Shown here: positions 6,576 through 13,206 of the stretch, piece by piece
Position numbering within the stretch: the first letter of the stretch is position 1
Layout of the letters: each line of letters opens with the position of its first letter
From: Planctomycetes bacterium SM23_32
GTDB lineage: Bacteria > Planctomycetota > Brocadiia > SM23-32
Direction of reading: 5' to 3'
Assembly (NCBI GenBank): GCA_001303885.1
Contig: LJUE01000021.1
Location: 1-13,607 of the forward strand
Length of the DNA: 13,607 nucleotides
The notes under the pieces: generated by a model
Told to the model about the DNA's origin: nothing
Database searches by the model: none
Seen by the model: only the letters and a program-made list of their open reading frames with translations
Program-made: the position numbers and the translations under genes

Positions 6576-6591
6576 TCTGCGTAAACGCTAA
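6576..6591. promoter_or_regulatory. Candidate operator of the second ArsR-family regulator
   Basis: TCTGCGTAAACGCTAA contains the perfect palindrome core GCGT-AA-ACGC (read GCGTTTACGC on minus), with five of seven positions paired in each 7-nt arm. It lies 16 nt before the regulator's start codon and overlaps the predicted -10 region, the usual place for autoregulation. It differs from the first ars operator, so the two regulators probably do not share sites. Confidence 0.5.
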
Positions 6592-6613
6592 CCTAGCCCC
6601 GCCCCGCTGTCAA
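6585..6613 (-). promoter_or_regulatory. Predicted promoter of the ArsR-like/ABC operon
   Basis: A perfect TTGACA (-35) lies on minus at 6608-6613. With 17 nt spacing the -10 would be TAGCGT (6585-6590), which keeps only T, A and the final T of the consensus. The weak -10 sits inside the candidate operator. Confidence rests mainly on the -35 and position. Confidence 0.45.
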
Positions 6614-6683
6614 GCAGGAACGGGGGCAGCCCCCTACTCTGGCCGAATCGCCCCGAAGGGTGGCAGGCGGCAGAAGGCCCGGC

Positions 6684-6703
6684 AACAGGTGACTGCCCCT
6701 ATT
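6684..6703. repeat. Short dispersed repeat, copy 1 (AACAGG-N8-CCTATT)
   Basis: AACAGGTGACTGCCCCTATT in the divergent region before the dehydrogenase gene. A second copy with the same two 6-mers at the same 8-nt spacing lies at 13187-13206. Short motifs of this kind are often dispersed intergenic repeats; no mobile gene is attached here. Confidence 0.4.
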
Positions 6704-6706
6704 CTC

Positions 6707-6734
6707 TTGACTTCAGCGCCCCAGTCCGTAGCAT
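6707..6734 (+). promoter_or_regulatory. Possible promoter of the dehydrogenase gene
   Basis: TTGACT (6707-6712, five of six) and TAGCAT (6729-6734, four of six) are separated by 16 nt, about 35 nt before the start codon. It follows directly after the AACAGG-type repeat. Confidence 0.4.
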
Positions 6735-6768
6735 AGCGCGCCAGCCTCGAACCCGGAGGGTGCAGACC

Positions 6769-7752
6769 ATGAAGGCCCTTGTGCTGGGCAGCCGGAAGGC
6801 ATGGATGGAGGAGGTGCCGAAGCCGGAACCCGAGCCCGGCTGGCCCGTGATCAGGACGACGCTGCTGCCCATCTGCGGCAGCGACAGGGGGGCGTTCCTC
6901 ACGGACGGCGAGCACCGCTGGGCGGGGCACGAGGGCGTCGGCGTCATCGAGGAAGTGGCCGGCGAGAGCCGCTTCCGGCCCGGTGACCGCGTCGTCATCG
7001 CCCCTCAGGCCGCCTGCGGCGAGTGCGACCTCTGCCGCCGGGGCGACTGGATCTACTGCCGCAACGCCCCGGCGTCGGAGTCCCACTTCAAGCAGTACGT
7101 CAAGAAGCAGGAGTGCATCCTGCCGCGCCTGCCGGACGACGTCTCGTTCGAGCTCGGCTCACTGGCGGGATGCGCGCTCTGCCCGGCCTTCTCGGCGCTG
7201 GAGCTGATGGGAGCGGACGCGTTGGACACGGTGCTGGTGACGGGGCTTGGGCCGGTGGGCCTGGGGGCGGTGGCCGCAGCGGCGTTCCGCGGGGCGAGGG
7301 TGCTGGCGATCGAGCCGGAGCCCTACCGGCGCGACCTGGCGCACCGACTCGGAGCGGACGAGACCTTTGACCCGACCGCCGGGAACGCCCTCGAATGGGT
7401 GCGCGAGCTGACCAGCGGCCAGGGGGCCTCCTGCGTCGTGGAGTGCTCGGGCAACTCGCAGGCCCTGCGCCTCTGCCTGGACGCCGCCGCCATACTGGGC
7501 CGGGTCGGCATCGTCGGCGAGAGCCACGAGCGCGTCGAGATCGGCCCGAGCGACAACTTCATCCGCAAGGGGCTCACCGTGCTCGGCACGTGGTTCGGGA
7601 GCTGGCACAACTACTCGCGCATCTTCGAGCTGATCCGGCGCAAGCCCGAGGTCGGGCGCATCGTCACCCACACCTTCCCCTTCGAGGAGGCTCAGCAGGC
7701 CTTCGAGACCTTCCTGAGCCGCAAGACAGGCAAGGTGGTCCTCAAACCGTAG
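6769..7752 (+). CDS. Zinc-dependent medium-chain alcohol/polyol dehydrogenase
   Basis: A 327-residue cytosolic NAD(P)-dependent dehydrogenase of the medium-chain family (threonine, sorbitol and galactitol dehydrogenase-like). Catalytic zinc ligands appear as Cys36 (PICGSD) and His54-Glu55 (GHEGVG). The structural zinc site has all four cysteines, Cys83, 86, 89 and 97 (CGECDLCRRGDWIYC). The Rossmann fold shows GLGPVG at 158-163, then VLAIEP with an acidic residue at the end of strand 2, which favours NAD over NADP. I choose the ATG at 6769 because GGAGG lies 9 nt upstream; a GTG at 6760 would overlap that site. The substrate is not decidable; the sugar-related genes further right suggest a polyol or sugar alcohol. 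It appears to be a single-gene unit. Confidence 0.92.
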   Translation: MKALVLGSRKAWMEEVPKPEPEPGWPVIRTTLLPICGSDRGAFLTDGEHRWAGHEGVGVIEEVAGESRFRPGDRVVIAPQAACGECDLCRRGDWIYCRNAPASESHFKQYVKKQECILPRLPDDVSFELGSLAGCALCPAFSALELMGADALDTVLVTGLGPVGLGAVAAAAFRGARVLAIEPEPYRRDLAHRLGADETFDPTAGNALEWVRELTSGQGASCVVECSGNSQALRLCLDAAAILGRVGIVGESHERVEIGPSDNFIRKGLTVLGTWFGSWHNYSRIFELIRRKPEVGRIVTHTFPFEEAQQAFETFLSRKTGKVVLKP

Positions 7753-7759
7753 GGGCCGC

Positions 7760-7779
7760 AGTCCAGAGTCCGCGGTCCA
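7760..7779. repeat. GTCC-rich inverted repeat, left arm
   Basis: AGTCCAGAGTCCGCGGTCCA pairs with the reverse complement of 7949-7968 at 18 of 20 positions. Further degenerate GTCC units continue to about 7790. The two arms face each other around a broken four-helix-bundle protein gene. Confidence 0.7.
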
Positions 7780-7789
7780 AAGTCCCGAG

Positions 7790-7930
7790 CCCAAAGCCTG
7801 GCGCACCTGGTCGCGCAAGGCGAAGTCCTTGCCGAACGGGCTCCGCCCTGAGACCTTGTAGACCGCGCGGGTCAACTCGCGAGCCTTCTGCCAGGCATTA
7901 ATATCCTCAGAATGCGCTGAACCTGGCCAC
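7790..7930 (-). pseudogene. Truncated, frameshifted four-helix-bundle (23S rRNA intervening-sequence) protein gene
   Basis: On minus, a GTG at 7930 opens with V-A-R-F-S-A-F, and after a single extra base the frame continues EDINAWQKARELTRAVYKV and then FGKDFALRDQVRQA. This matches the N-terminal two helices of the four-helix-bundle proteins first found in 23S rRNA intervening sequences (pattern F-E-D-I-x-A-W-Q-K-A-R-E-L ... F-x-L-x-x-Q-x-R). Intact members are about 115-125 residues; here homology stops after about 45 codons, where the sequence runs into the GTCC-rich repeat, and the segment with the conserved S-I-x-x-N-I-A-E-G is missing. It is therefore not functional. The family's function is unknown; it is often carried as a mobile cargo gene. 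Confidence 0.75.
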
Positions 7931-7948
7931 GCCTCTACCCCCCGGCTC

Positions 7949-7968
7949 TGGACCTTGGACTCTGGACT
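7949..7968. repeat. GTCC-rich inverted repeat, right arm
   Basis: TGGACCTTGGACTCTGGACT is the inverted counterpart of 7760-7779 (18 of 20). Related GGACT units extend to about 7990 (TTGGACTCTCGAC), close to the stop of the YchF-like gene. In RNA the two arms could form a long hairpin enclosing the pseudogene. Confidence 0.7.
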
Positions 7969-8008
7969 CCAGACGTTGGACTCTCGACCCCGAAACTCGG
8001 GCTTCGGC

Positions 8009-9088
8009 TCAGCGCGAGAAGTGGAAAGTGATCAGGTCGCCGTCCTGGACCTCGTAGTCGCGCCCCTCCATGCGCAGCCTGCCGGCCGAGCGCGCCTCTT
8101 TGAAGCCGCCGCACGCGAGCACCTCCTGGAATCCGACCACCTCGGCGCGGATGAAGCCGTGTTCCATGTCGGAGTGGACCTTGCCGGCCGCCTGGGGCGC
8201 CGTCATGCCCCCCTCGATGCCCCACGCCTGGAGCTTGTCGGAGACGGCCGTGAAGAAGGTGCGCAGCCCCAGCGCCTCGCGGCAGGCGCCGATGATGCGC
8301 CCCGCCGACATCTCCTCCAGCCCGGCGTCCTGCATGAAGGCGGCCCGTTCGTCTTCCTCCAGGTCCATCAGCTCCATCTCCAGCTCGGCGCACATGGGCA
8401 CGGGCGCCGGCCGGAGCCCGGCCAGCGCCTCGGGCACGGGCGGGTCGGCAATGCGGTCCTCGCCGATGTTCAGCACGCAGAGGCGGGGCTTGAGCGTGAG
8501 GAACGCGTAGCTGCGCAGCAGCTTCTCGTCGGCCCCCGCCAGCCCCACGGTCTGAAGACGCTGCTCCCGCTCGACGGCGCGCCGGCAGCGTGCGAGCACC
8601 TGCTGCTCGTGCAGCAGCGCCTCCCGCTCGGGCGTGGCCTTGCGTAGGTCGCGCTCGAGCGTCTCCAGGCGGCCCTCGATCACCTCCAGGTCGGCCAGCA
8701 GCAGGTCTTGGCTCATGGCCGCGTACTCCCGCGCGGGGTCCACGCCGCCCAGCACCTCGGGCACGTAGTCCGACTCGAACGCGCGGAGCACCATCAGGAT
8801 GGCGTCCACGCCGCGCAGTTCGGCGGTGCCGCGGCCACTGCGCTCGGCGCCGCTCAGCTGCGCGAAGACGCCCCCGATGTCCTCGAACTCCAGCCGGGAC
8901 GGGATCACCTCCTTCGGCTGAAGGACCTTCGCCAGAGCGTCGAGCCGCTCGTCCGGCACGGTCACGACGCCGTGGGAGACGTGCTCCCCGACGTGATAGA
9001 AGCTCGTATCGCCGTGGGCGCCCGTGACCGCGTTGAACACGGTAGTCTTGCCCGACTGCGGCAGCCCCACTATGCCGAACCTGTGCAT
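8009..9088 (-). CDS. ychF: YchF/Obg-family ATPase with TGS/DUF933 domain
   Basis: A 359-residue P-loop NTPase. G1 is GLPQSGKT at residues 8-15; G3 is DIGG at 70-73, where most YchF proteins read D-I-A-G; and the base-specificity region reads LNIGED, giving the N-x-x-E of YchF that selects ATP instead of the N-K-x-D of GTPases. A coiled alpha-helical middle region (about 125-200, rich in E, R and L) follows. The C-terminal TGS/DUF933 domain includes GLRTFFTAVSDKLQAW, H-S-D-M-E-H-G-F-I-R-A-E-V and a closing DGDLITFHFSR. YchF binds ribosomes and is linked to translation and oxidative stress responses. The variant G1 (Q-S in place of N-V) and G3 suggest a divergent subfamily, so the symbol is by family. 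The ATG at 9088 is preceded by a G-rich stretch. Confidence 0.88.
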   Translation of the reverse strand: MHRFGIVGLPQSGKTTVFNAVTGAHGDTSFYHVGEHVSHGVVTVPDERLDALAKVLQPKEVIPSRLEFEDIGGVFAQLSGAERSGRGTAELRGVDAILMVLRAFESDYVPEVLGGVDPAREYAAMSQDLLLADLEVIEGRLETLERDLRKATPEREALLHEQQVLARCRRAVEREQRLQTVGLAGADEKLLRSYAFLTLKPRLCVLNIGEDRIADPPVPEALAGLRPAPVPMCAELEMELMDLEEDERAAFMQDAGLEEMSAGRIIGACREALGLRTFFTAVSDKLQAWGIEGGMTAPQAAGKVHSDMEHGFIRAEVVGFQEVLACGGFKEARSAGRLRMEGRDYEVQDGDLITFHFSR

Positions 9089-9124
9089 GGCGCGCCCCCC
9101 CTGCTCGAGCCGTCAGGCGGCCTC

Positions 9125-9153
9125 ATGCTACCAGACGCGCTACCGATGGACAA
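9125..9153 (-). promoter_or_regulatory. Possible promoter of the YchF-like gene
   Basis: On minus, TTGTCC (9148-9153, four of six) and TAGCAT (9125-9130, four of six) are 17 nt apart, about 36 nt before the start codon. Its -35 box overlaps that of the plus-strand promoter at 9147-9175. Confidence 0.3.
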
Positions 9154-9175
9154 CGGCGCCCGGGGGCGGTATGCT
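9147..9175 (+). promoter_or_regulatory. Possible promoter of the UroD-like/GH57 pair
   Basis: TGGACA (9147-9152, five of six) and TATGCT (9170-9175, four of six) are separated by exactly 17 nt, about 47 nt before the UroD-like start codon. Confidence 0.4.
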
Positions 9176-9222
9176 TGCTGCCTCGGAGCGGAGCACGCGA
9201 ACGCCAGCGAGGGAGAGGAGCG

Positions 9223-10290
9223 ATGGCCGAGATGACGTCGCGCGAGCGGTTCGCCCGCATGTACGAGCACTGCGAGGCCGACCGCGTGCCCGTCATTGAC
9301 ATCCCCTGGCCGGCCACCATCGAGCGGTGGCATCGCGAGGGCATGCCCGAAGACGTCGGCTTCGTGGACTACTTCGGCCTGGACCACGTCGCCCACGTGG
9401 GCGTGGACAACAGCCCCCGCTACGAGTGGAAGGTCATCGAGGAGACCGACGACTGCGTGGTGCAGACCACCAACTGGGGCGTCACGATGCGGAACTGGAA
9501 GCACGCCGCCTCGACGCCCGAGTTCCTCCACCACCGCATCACCGACCCGCACTCATGGCAGGAGGCGAAAGCGCGCATGACGCCCTCCCGCGACCGCGTG
9601 CCGTGGGAACACCTGAAGGCCGAGTACCCGAAGTGGCGCGAGCGGGGCGACTGGATCGAAGCGGGCCTCTGGTTCGGCTTCGACGTGACCCACGCCTGGA
9701 CGGTCGGCACGGAGCGGCTGCTGCTCGCCCTGGCCGACGACCCCGCGTGGTGCGCCGACATGTTCAACCACTACCTCGACGTGGGCCTGGCGCTGCTGGA
9801 CATGGTCTGGGAGGCGGGCTACGAGTTCGACTGCGTAAGCTGGCCAGATGACATGGGTTACAAGCGCAACCAGTTCTTCTCGCTCGCGATGTACCGCCGG
9901 CTGCTCAAGCCCGTGCAGCGGCGCGCCATCGAGTGGGCCCACGCGCACGGGGCCGTGGCGCACTTGCACTCCTGCGGGGACATCAGCCCCTTCGTGCCGG
10001 AACTGATCGAGATCGGCCTGGACGCCTTGAACCCCCTGGAGGTGAAGGCCGGCATGGACCCGCTCGCGCTCAAGAAGCAGTACGGGGACGAGCTGGTCCT
10101 GCACGGCGGCATCAACGCCATGCTCTGGGACAAGCCGGAGGCCATCGAGGCCGAGATACGCCGGAAGGTGCCGGTGCTCAAGGAGTCCGGCGGCTACGTC
10201 TTCTCCTCGGACCACTCGGTGCCCTCCAGCGTGAGCCTGGAGGACTTCCGCCGCATCGTCGCCCTCGCCAAGGAGGCCGGCAGCTACTGA
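9223..10290 (+). CDS. Uroporphyrinogen-decarboxylase-like (methyltransferase-type) protein
   Basis: About 355 residues, a UroD-fold TIM barrel. It opens with the family's T-S-R-E-R-F start and contains GLWFGFDVTHAWTVGTERLL, CVSWPDDMGYKRNQFFSLAMYRRLLKP (split here as the DD-M-G-Y motif and the helix after it), HLHSCGDISPFVPELIEIG, ALNPLEVKAGMDPLALKKQYG and LHGGINAMLW. The H-S-C-G-D segment corresponds to the zinc/cobamide-methyltransferase region of the MtaA/MtbA side of the family. True HemE proteins have an N-terminal R-Q-A-G-R motif, absent here, so it is not a heme enzyme. Substrates of such UroD-like proteins are mostly unknown; methyl transfer or O-demethylation is a guess. The ATG at 9223 has GGGAGAGGAG directly upstream; an ATG at 9232 is possible. 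It is followed after 37 nt by the GH57 gene. Confidence 0.85.
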   Translation: MAEMTSRERFARMYEHCEADRVPVIDIPWPATIERWHREGMPEDVGFVDYFGLDHVAHVGVDNSPRYEWKVIEETDDCVVQTTNWGVTMRNWKHAASTPEFLHHRITDPHSWQEAKARMTPSRDRVPWEHLKAEYPKWRERGDWIEAGLWFGFDVTHAWTVGTERLLLALADDPAWCADMFNHYLDVGLALLDMVWEAGYEFDCVSWPDDMGYKRNQFFSLAMYRRLLKPVQRRAIEWAHAHGAVAHLHSCGDISPFVPELIEIGLDALNPLEVKAGMDPLALKKQYGDELVLHGGINAMLWDKPEAIEAEIRRKVPVLKESGGYVFSSDHSVPSSVSLEDFRRIVALAKEAGSY

Positions 10291-10327
10291 CGGACCTCAT
10301 GCATCCCGCCAACGGGAGGCCCTCGCC

Positions 10328-11803
10328 GTGCAATACGTCGCCATCTTCCACGCGAACCTGAACTACGCGTTCCTGGAGCCGTTCTTCTTCGAGCGGACCA
10401 TCCGCGCCTCCTACGAGGTGATCGTTGACGTCTTCCGCGAGCGCTGCCCCAAGGCGAAGTACGTCTTCGAGGCGTCCGGCTACACCGTCGAGCACATCGC
10501 CAAGGTCACCCCCGACGTGCTGGAGAAGCTCAAGGACGCCGTCGCGCGCGGCCAGTGCGAGTTCATGGGCTCCCCCTATGCCCACCCCATCCTGGCCAAC
10601 GTCCCCGAGGAGGACGGCCGCTGGGCCAACGAGTTCGCCATGCGCGCCTACGAGGAGTACCTCGGCTTCCGCCCCGAGTCCGGCTGGAATCCCGAGTGCA
10701 CCTGGCGCCAGTACGTGCCCAATACCTTCCGCGACGTCGGCTACAAGTACCTCACCCTCGACTACGAGAGCTACAAGGTCTCCACCGACAAGGAGTACGG
10801 CTGGGTGGAGCGCAACCGGGGGCGGAACATCTACTGGGGCGGCCACCTGCCGTGGTACGACCTGGACCCCGACGACCCGGCCCTCCACCGGCCGTTCCGC
10901 GACGTGGTGCCGGGCCTCGACGGCATGTGCCGCTCCGACCGGCTCGCCGGCCGCTCCATCGGCTACTTCCTGGGCAAGACGCCGCTGGGAGACTACGTCG
11001 AGAACGTCCGCCACTGGTCGGGCACGAAGGGCGAGGGCTCGCTCATCATCGTGGCCGACGACGCCGAGTACTGCGGCACGCGCGGCTACTACGACGTCAA
11101 GCACTACGGCGACTACTCGAAGTGCTTCGGCGTCGTGCCGGAGGCGGGCGACCGGCTGGAGGCCATGGTCAGGGCCGTGAGCGAGCTGGGGCCGATGGTC
11201 ACCTTCAAGGACGCCTGCGAGCAGGAGCCGGTCGGCGAGCCGTTCTTCGTGGAGGACGGCATGGCGTGGCACCGCACCTACGCCGAGGTCTGGGGCAGCA
11301 CGCCGGAGGCGAGGCGGTTCGACCCGCAGCTCGACATCATCCGCAACGACTACAAGGCCGGCGTGCAGGCCGCCGCCGAGGCGGACGAGCGCTACCGGGA
11401 GATGGTCGAGCGGTTCTGGTTCCACCTGACCAGCGCGGCCAACTCCGACGGGCGCTGGCCGCCGCCGCCGCGCAAGACCAGCCGGCACCATCGCGAGTGG
11501 GTGGAGCGGGAGATCGTCGGGGCGCGAGAGGCCCTGGAGGAACTGAAGCGGGCCGTGCGGGCCGACGTCGCCGTGACGGCGCAGACGCCCGTCGCCTCGA
11601 TGGCCGGCGCGGAGGTGCGGGCCGACGACGGGCCGATGCCCGACCCGGCCGGCCTGAACTGGAAGGAGCTCCAGGACGAGCTTTACAAGGCCTATCAGCT
11701 CTGGGACGCAACGGCGACGGCCGAGGAGGGGCGCCGGCGCGTCGAAGCCATCCACGAGGAGTATCGCCGCCGGGGCGTCCACCCCGGCCCGCCCGTCTTC
11801 TGA
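10328..11803 (+). CDS. GH57-family glycoside hydrolase/glucanotransferase
   Basis: A 491-residue cytoplasmic protein with no signal peptide. GH57 enzymes hydrolyse or transfer alpha-glucans, or branch them. Conserved GH57 regions are recognisable: FHANLN at residues 7-12 (region 1), G-S-P-Y-A-H-P at 81-87 (region 2), GWNPECTW at 119-126 with the likely nucleophile Glu123 (region 3), and VADDAEYCG at 242-250 with the likely acid/base Asp245 (region 4). A helical C-terminal part follows (about 350-450). The activity (amylase, 4-alpha-glucanotransferase or branching enzyme) cannot be decided. The GTG start at 10328 is supported by GGGAGG 8 nt upstream and by lack of an in-frame ATG. It is probably co-transcribed with the UroD-like gene 37 nt upstream. 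Confidence 0.85.
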   Translation: MQYVAIFHANLNYAFLEPFFFERTIRASYEVIVDVFRERCPKAKYVFEASGYTVEHIAKVTPDVLEKLKDAVARGQCEFMGSPYAHPILANVPEEDGRWANEFAMRAYEEYLGFRPESGWNPECTWRQYVPNTFRDVGYKYLTLDYESYKVSTDKEYGWVERNRGRNIYWGGHLPWYDLDPDDPALHRPFRDVVPGLDGMCRSDRLAGRSIGYFLGKTPLGDYVENVRHWSGTKGEGSLIIVADDAEYCGTRGYYDVKHYGDYSKCFGVVPEAGDRLEAMVRAVSELGPMVTFKDACEQEPVGEPFFVEDGMAWHRTYAEVWGSTPEARRFDPQLDIIRNDYKAGVQAAAEADERYREMVERFWFHLTSAANSDGRWPPPPRKTSRHHREWVEREIVGAREALEELKRAVRADVAVTAQTPVASMAGAEVRADDGPMPDPAGLNWKELQDELYKAYQLWDATATAEEGRRRVEAIHEEYRRRGVHPGPPVF

Positions 11804-11828
11804 GCCGGAGCGGCTCCAGAGGCGGGGC

Positions 11829-12677
11829 TCAGGCCTCCGGCACGGCCTCCTCCACAAGCGCGCGCAGCTTGTCCAGGCCGGTGCGGGCGACCGCCGCAGC
11901 CTCCTGAGTCCAGTAGCTCTCGTTGAACAGCTCCAGCGAGAGCGGGCCCCGGAAGCCAATGGCGTCCAGGTCGCGCAGTATCTGCACGAGCGGCGCCGCG
12001 CCGTCGCCCGGATACACTCGATCGGCGTCGGTCAGCTCGGCGGCGGGCGCGTCCGGGTAGTCGTTGACGTGCATCAGCCCGATCGCGTCCGGCCCGAGCA
12101 GGGCGAGGCCCTCGAACGGGCTGCCGCCCTTGTACATGTGGAAGACGTCGGCCAGCACGCAGGCCTCGCGCCGGCCGCTCTGCACGGCCACGCAGACGGC
12201 CTCACCCAGGCGGCGCAGGCTCCGCGACATGCCCCAGAACTCGACCATCGGCGCCACCCCGAACTCGGCACCCACCTCGACCAGCTCGGCGTATCGGTCG
12301 GCCGCCGCCATGAGGTCCAGGCCCTCCACGTCGGCGGCGCCATAGGGCGGCGCGGCGAGCCGGGGGCAGCCGAGCCGCGCGAGCATCTCCATGTTGCGCC
12401 GGGCCTCCTCGAAGCCCTTGCGCCGGAGCGCGTCGTCGTCCACGATCCACTCGAAGAAGCCGATGGCGTTCTCGATGGCGAGCCCCAGGTCGCCGGCGCG
12501 CCCGGCCACGTCCTCCAGGGAGCCGCCGCCGGCCACGTGGGCGTCCATCTCGCGGATCCACGGCTCGATGCCGTCGTAGCCGGCCTCGGCGACGAGTTCG
12601 ACCTCCTCGACCAGGGCCAGCCCGTGGCCCCTGACGGTGCTCGTGTTCAGGCAGTAACGGAACGGTCCGTCGTTCAT
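11829..12677 (-). CDS. Xylose-isomerase-like TIM-barrel sugar isomerase/epimerase
   Basis: 282 residues of the AP-endonuclease-2/sugar phosphate isomerase-epimerase fold. Metal ligands fit the family pattern: Glu146 (APMVEFWG), Asp177 and His180 (LADVFHMYKGG), His203 (GLMHVNDYPD) and Glu249 (LSLELFN). The family start motif is also seen (YCLNTSTVR, then VELVAEAGYDGIEPW). It should act on a sugar, sugar acid or inositol-type substrate in the cytosol; the exact reaction is unknown. The ATG at 12677 is chosen because GAAGGAGAT lies 4 nt upstream; a longer frame starting at 12719 has no such site. It converges on the GH57 gene with a 25-nt gap and no T-tract terminator between them; the regulation is not evident. 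Confidence 0.9.
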   Translation of the reverse strand: MNDGPFRYCLNTSTVRGHGLALVEEVELVAEAGYDGIEPWIREMDAHVAGGGSLEDVAGRAGDLGLAIENAIGFFEWIVDDDALRRKGFEEARRNMEMLARLGCPRLAAPPYGAADVEGLDLMAAADRYAELVEVGAEFGVAPMVEFWGMSRSLRRLGEAVCVAVQSGRREACVLADVFHMYKGGSPFEGLALLGPDAIGLMHVNDYPDAPAAELTDADRVYPGDGAAPLVQILRDLDAIGFRGPLSLELFNESYWTQEAAAVARTGLDKLRALVEEAVPEA

Positions 12678-12758
12678 GGCGATCTCCTTCACGGGTTGGG
12701 GTCGCCGCCTTTCTCTCACCGCGCCTCCCCCCTGTCAAACGCTGACGCCGAAACCGCC

Positions 12759-12787
12759 TTCACGCCCCGCCCCCGAAGTGCTAACAT
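12759..12787 (+). promoter_or_regulatory. Possible promoter of the AAMDC-like gene
   Basis: TTCACG (12759-12764, four of six) and TAACAT (12782-12787, four of six) are 17 nt apart, about 50 nt before the start codon. This is a weak call based on spacing and position only. Confidence 0.25.
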
Positions 12788-12837
12788 GGCGGCAGGCGCG
12801 AGCAGCGCTCACGAGGCGCGGAGCCGCAAAGACAGCC

Positions 12838-13182
12838 ATGAGCATCGAGCATTACGCGTTCGGGATGATCACGATTGACGGCCAGACCTGCCGCTCGGAC
12901 GTCATCATCTGGCCGGAAGGGGTGGACGACTCCTGGTGGCGCGTCGAGGGGCACAGCCTCTGCCGGGAGGACCTGGAGCCGGTCTTCGCGCACGGGCCGG
13001 AGGTGCTCGTCATCGGCACGGGCGCGCACGGCGCGATGCAGGTGCCGCCGGAGGTCGTCCGCCACATGGTCGGGCGCTGCGGCGAGGTCCACGTCGAGCG
13101 CACGGCGAAGGCGGTCGCGCTTTACAACGAGCTGTCCGGCGGCGGGCGGCGCGTCGTGGCCGCCCTGCACCTGACGTGCTGA
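12838..13182 (+). CDS. AAMDC/Mth938-like domain protein
   Basis: 114 residues. The characteristic segment VLVIGTGAHGAMQVPPEVV is at about 57-75 (written here in part: V-I-G-T-G-A-H-G-x-M-x-V-P), preceded by the strand region SDVIIWPEGVDDSWWRVEGHSL. The family is a small alpha/beta fold with conserved G-T-G-x-H; it is found in archaea, bacteria and animals, and its biochemical role is not established. The ATG at 12838 has no strong ribosome site (GCGGAG is 17 nt upstream), so a slightly different start is possible. It ends 19 nt from the convergent purC stop. Confidence 0.85.
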   Translation: MSIEHYAFGMITIDGQTCRSDVIIWPEGVDDSWWRVEGHSLCREDLEPVFAHGPEVLVIGTGAHGAMQVPPEVVRHMVGRCGEVHVERTAKAVALYNELSGGGRRVVAALHLTC

Positions 13183-13186
13183 GGAA

Positions 13187-13206
13187 AACAGGGACAGTTA
13201 CCTATT
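13187..13206. repeat. Short dispersed repeat, copy 2 (AACAGG-N8-CCTATT)
   Basis: AACAGGGACAGTTACCTATT lies between the AAMDC-like gene and purC. It shares AACAGG and CCTATT, eight bases apart, with 6684-6703. The purC stop codon (TAG on minus, 13204-13202) is part of the repeat. Confidence 0.4.

Noticed and set aside
6602..6627. GC-rich inverted repeat (GCCCCG ... CGGGGGC) between the divergent operon and dehydrogenase
   Set aside because: It overlaps the predicted -35 box and is easily explained by local GC content; no T-run, and no functional reason to call it.
5129..6736. 535-codon open frame on plus
   Set aside because: It is antisense to the ABC ATPase, the Cys-rich peptide and the ArsR-family gene, all of which have clear motifs and ribosome sites. 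It arises from lack of stop codons in GC-rich DNA.
7760..7990. GTCC-rich repeats as a CRISPR array
   Set aside because: Units are short and degenerate, have no regular unique spacers, and occur in two opposite-facing clusters.
11804..11828. GAGCC-N5-GGCTC hairpin between the convergent GH57 and TIM-barrel genes as a terminator
   Set aside because: The stem is only 5 bp and no T-run follows on either strand.
10178..11959. 593-codon open frame on minus
   Set aside because: It is antisense to the UroD-like/GH57 genes, with repetitive V/G/A/L-rich composition and no recognisable domain.
12733..12738. Perfect TTGACA on minus before the TIM-barrel gene as a promoter
   Set aside because: No acceptable -10 box lies 15-19 nt downstream.
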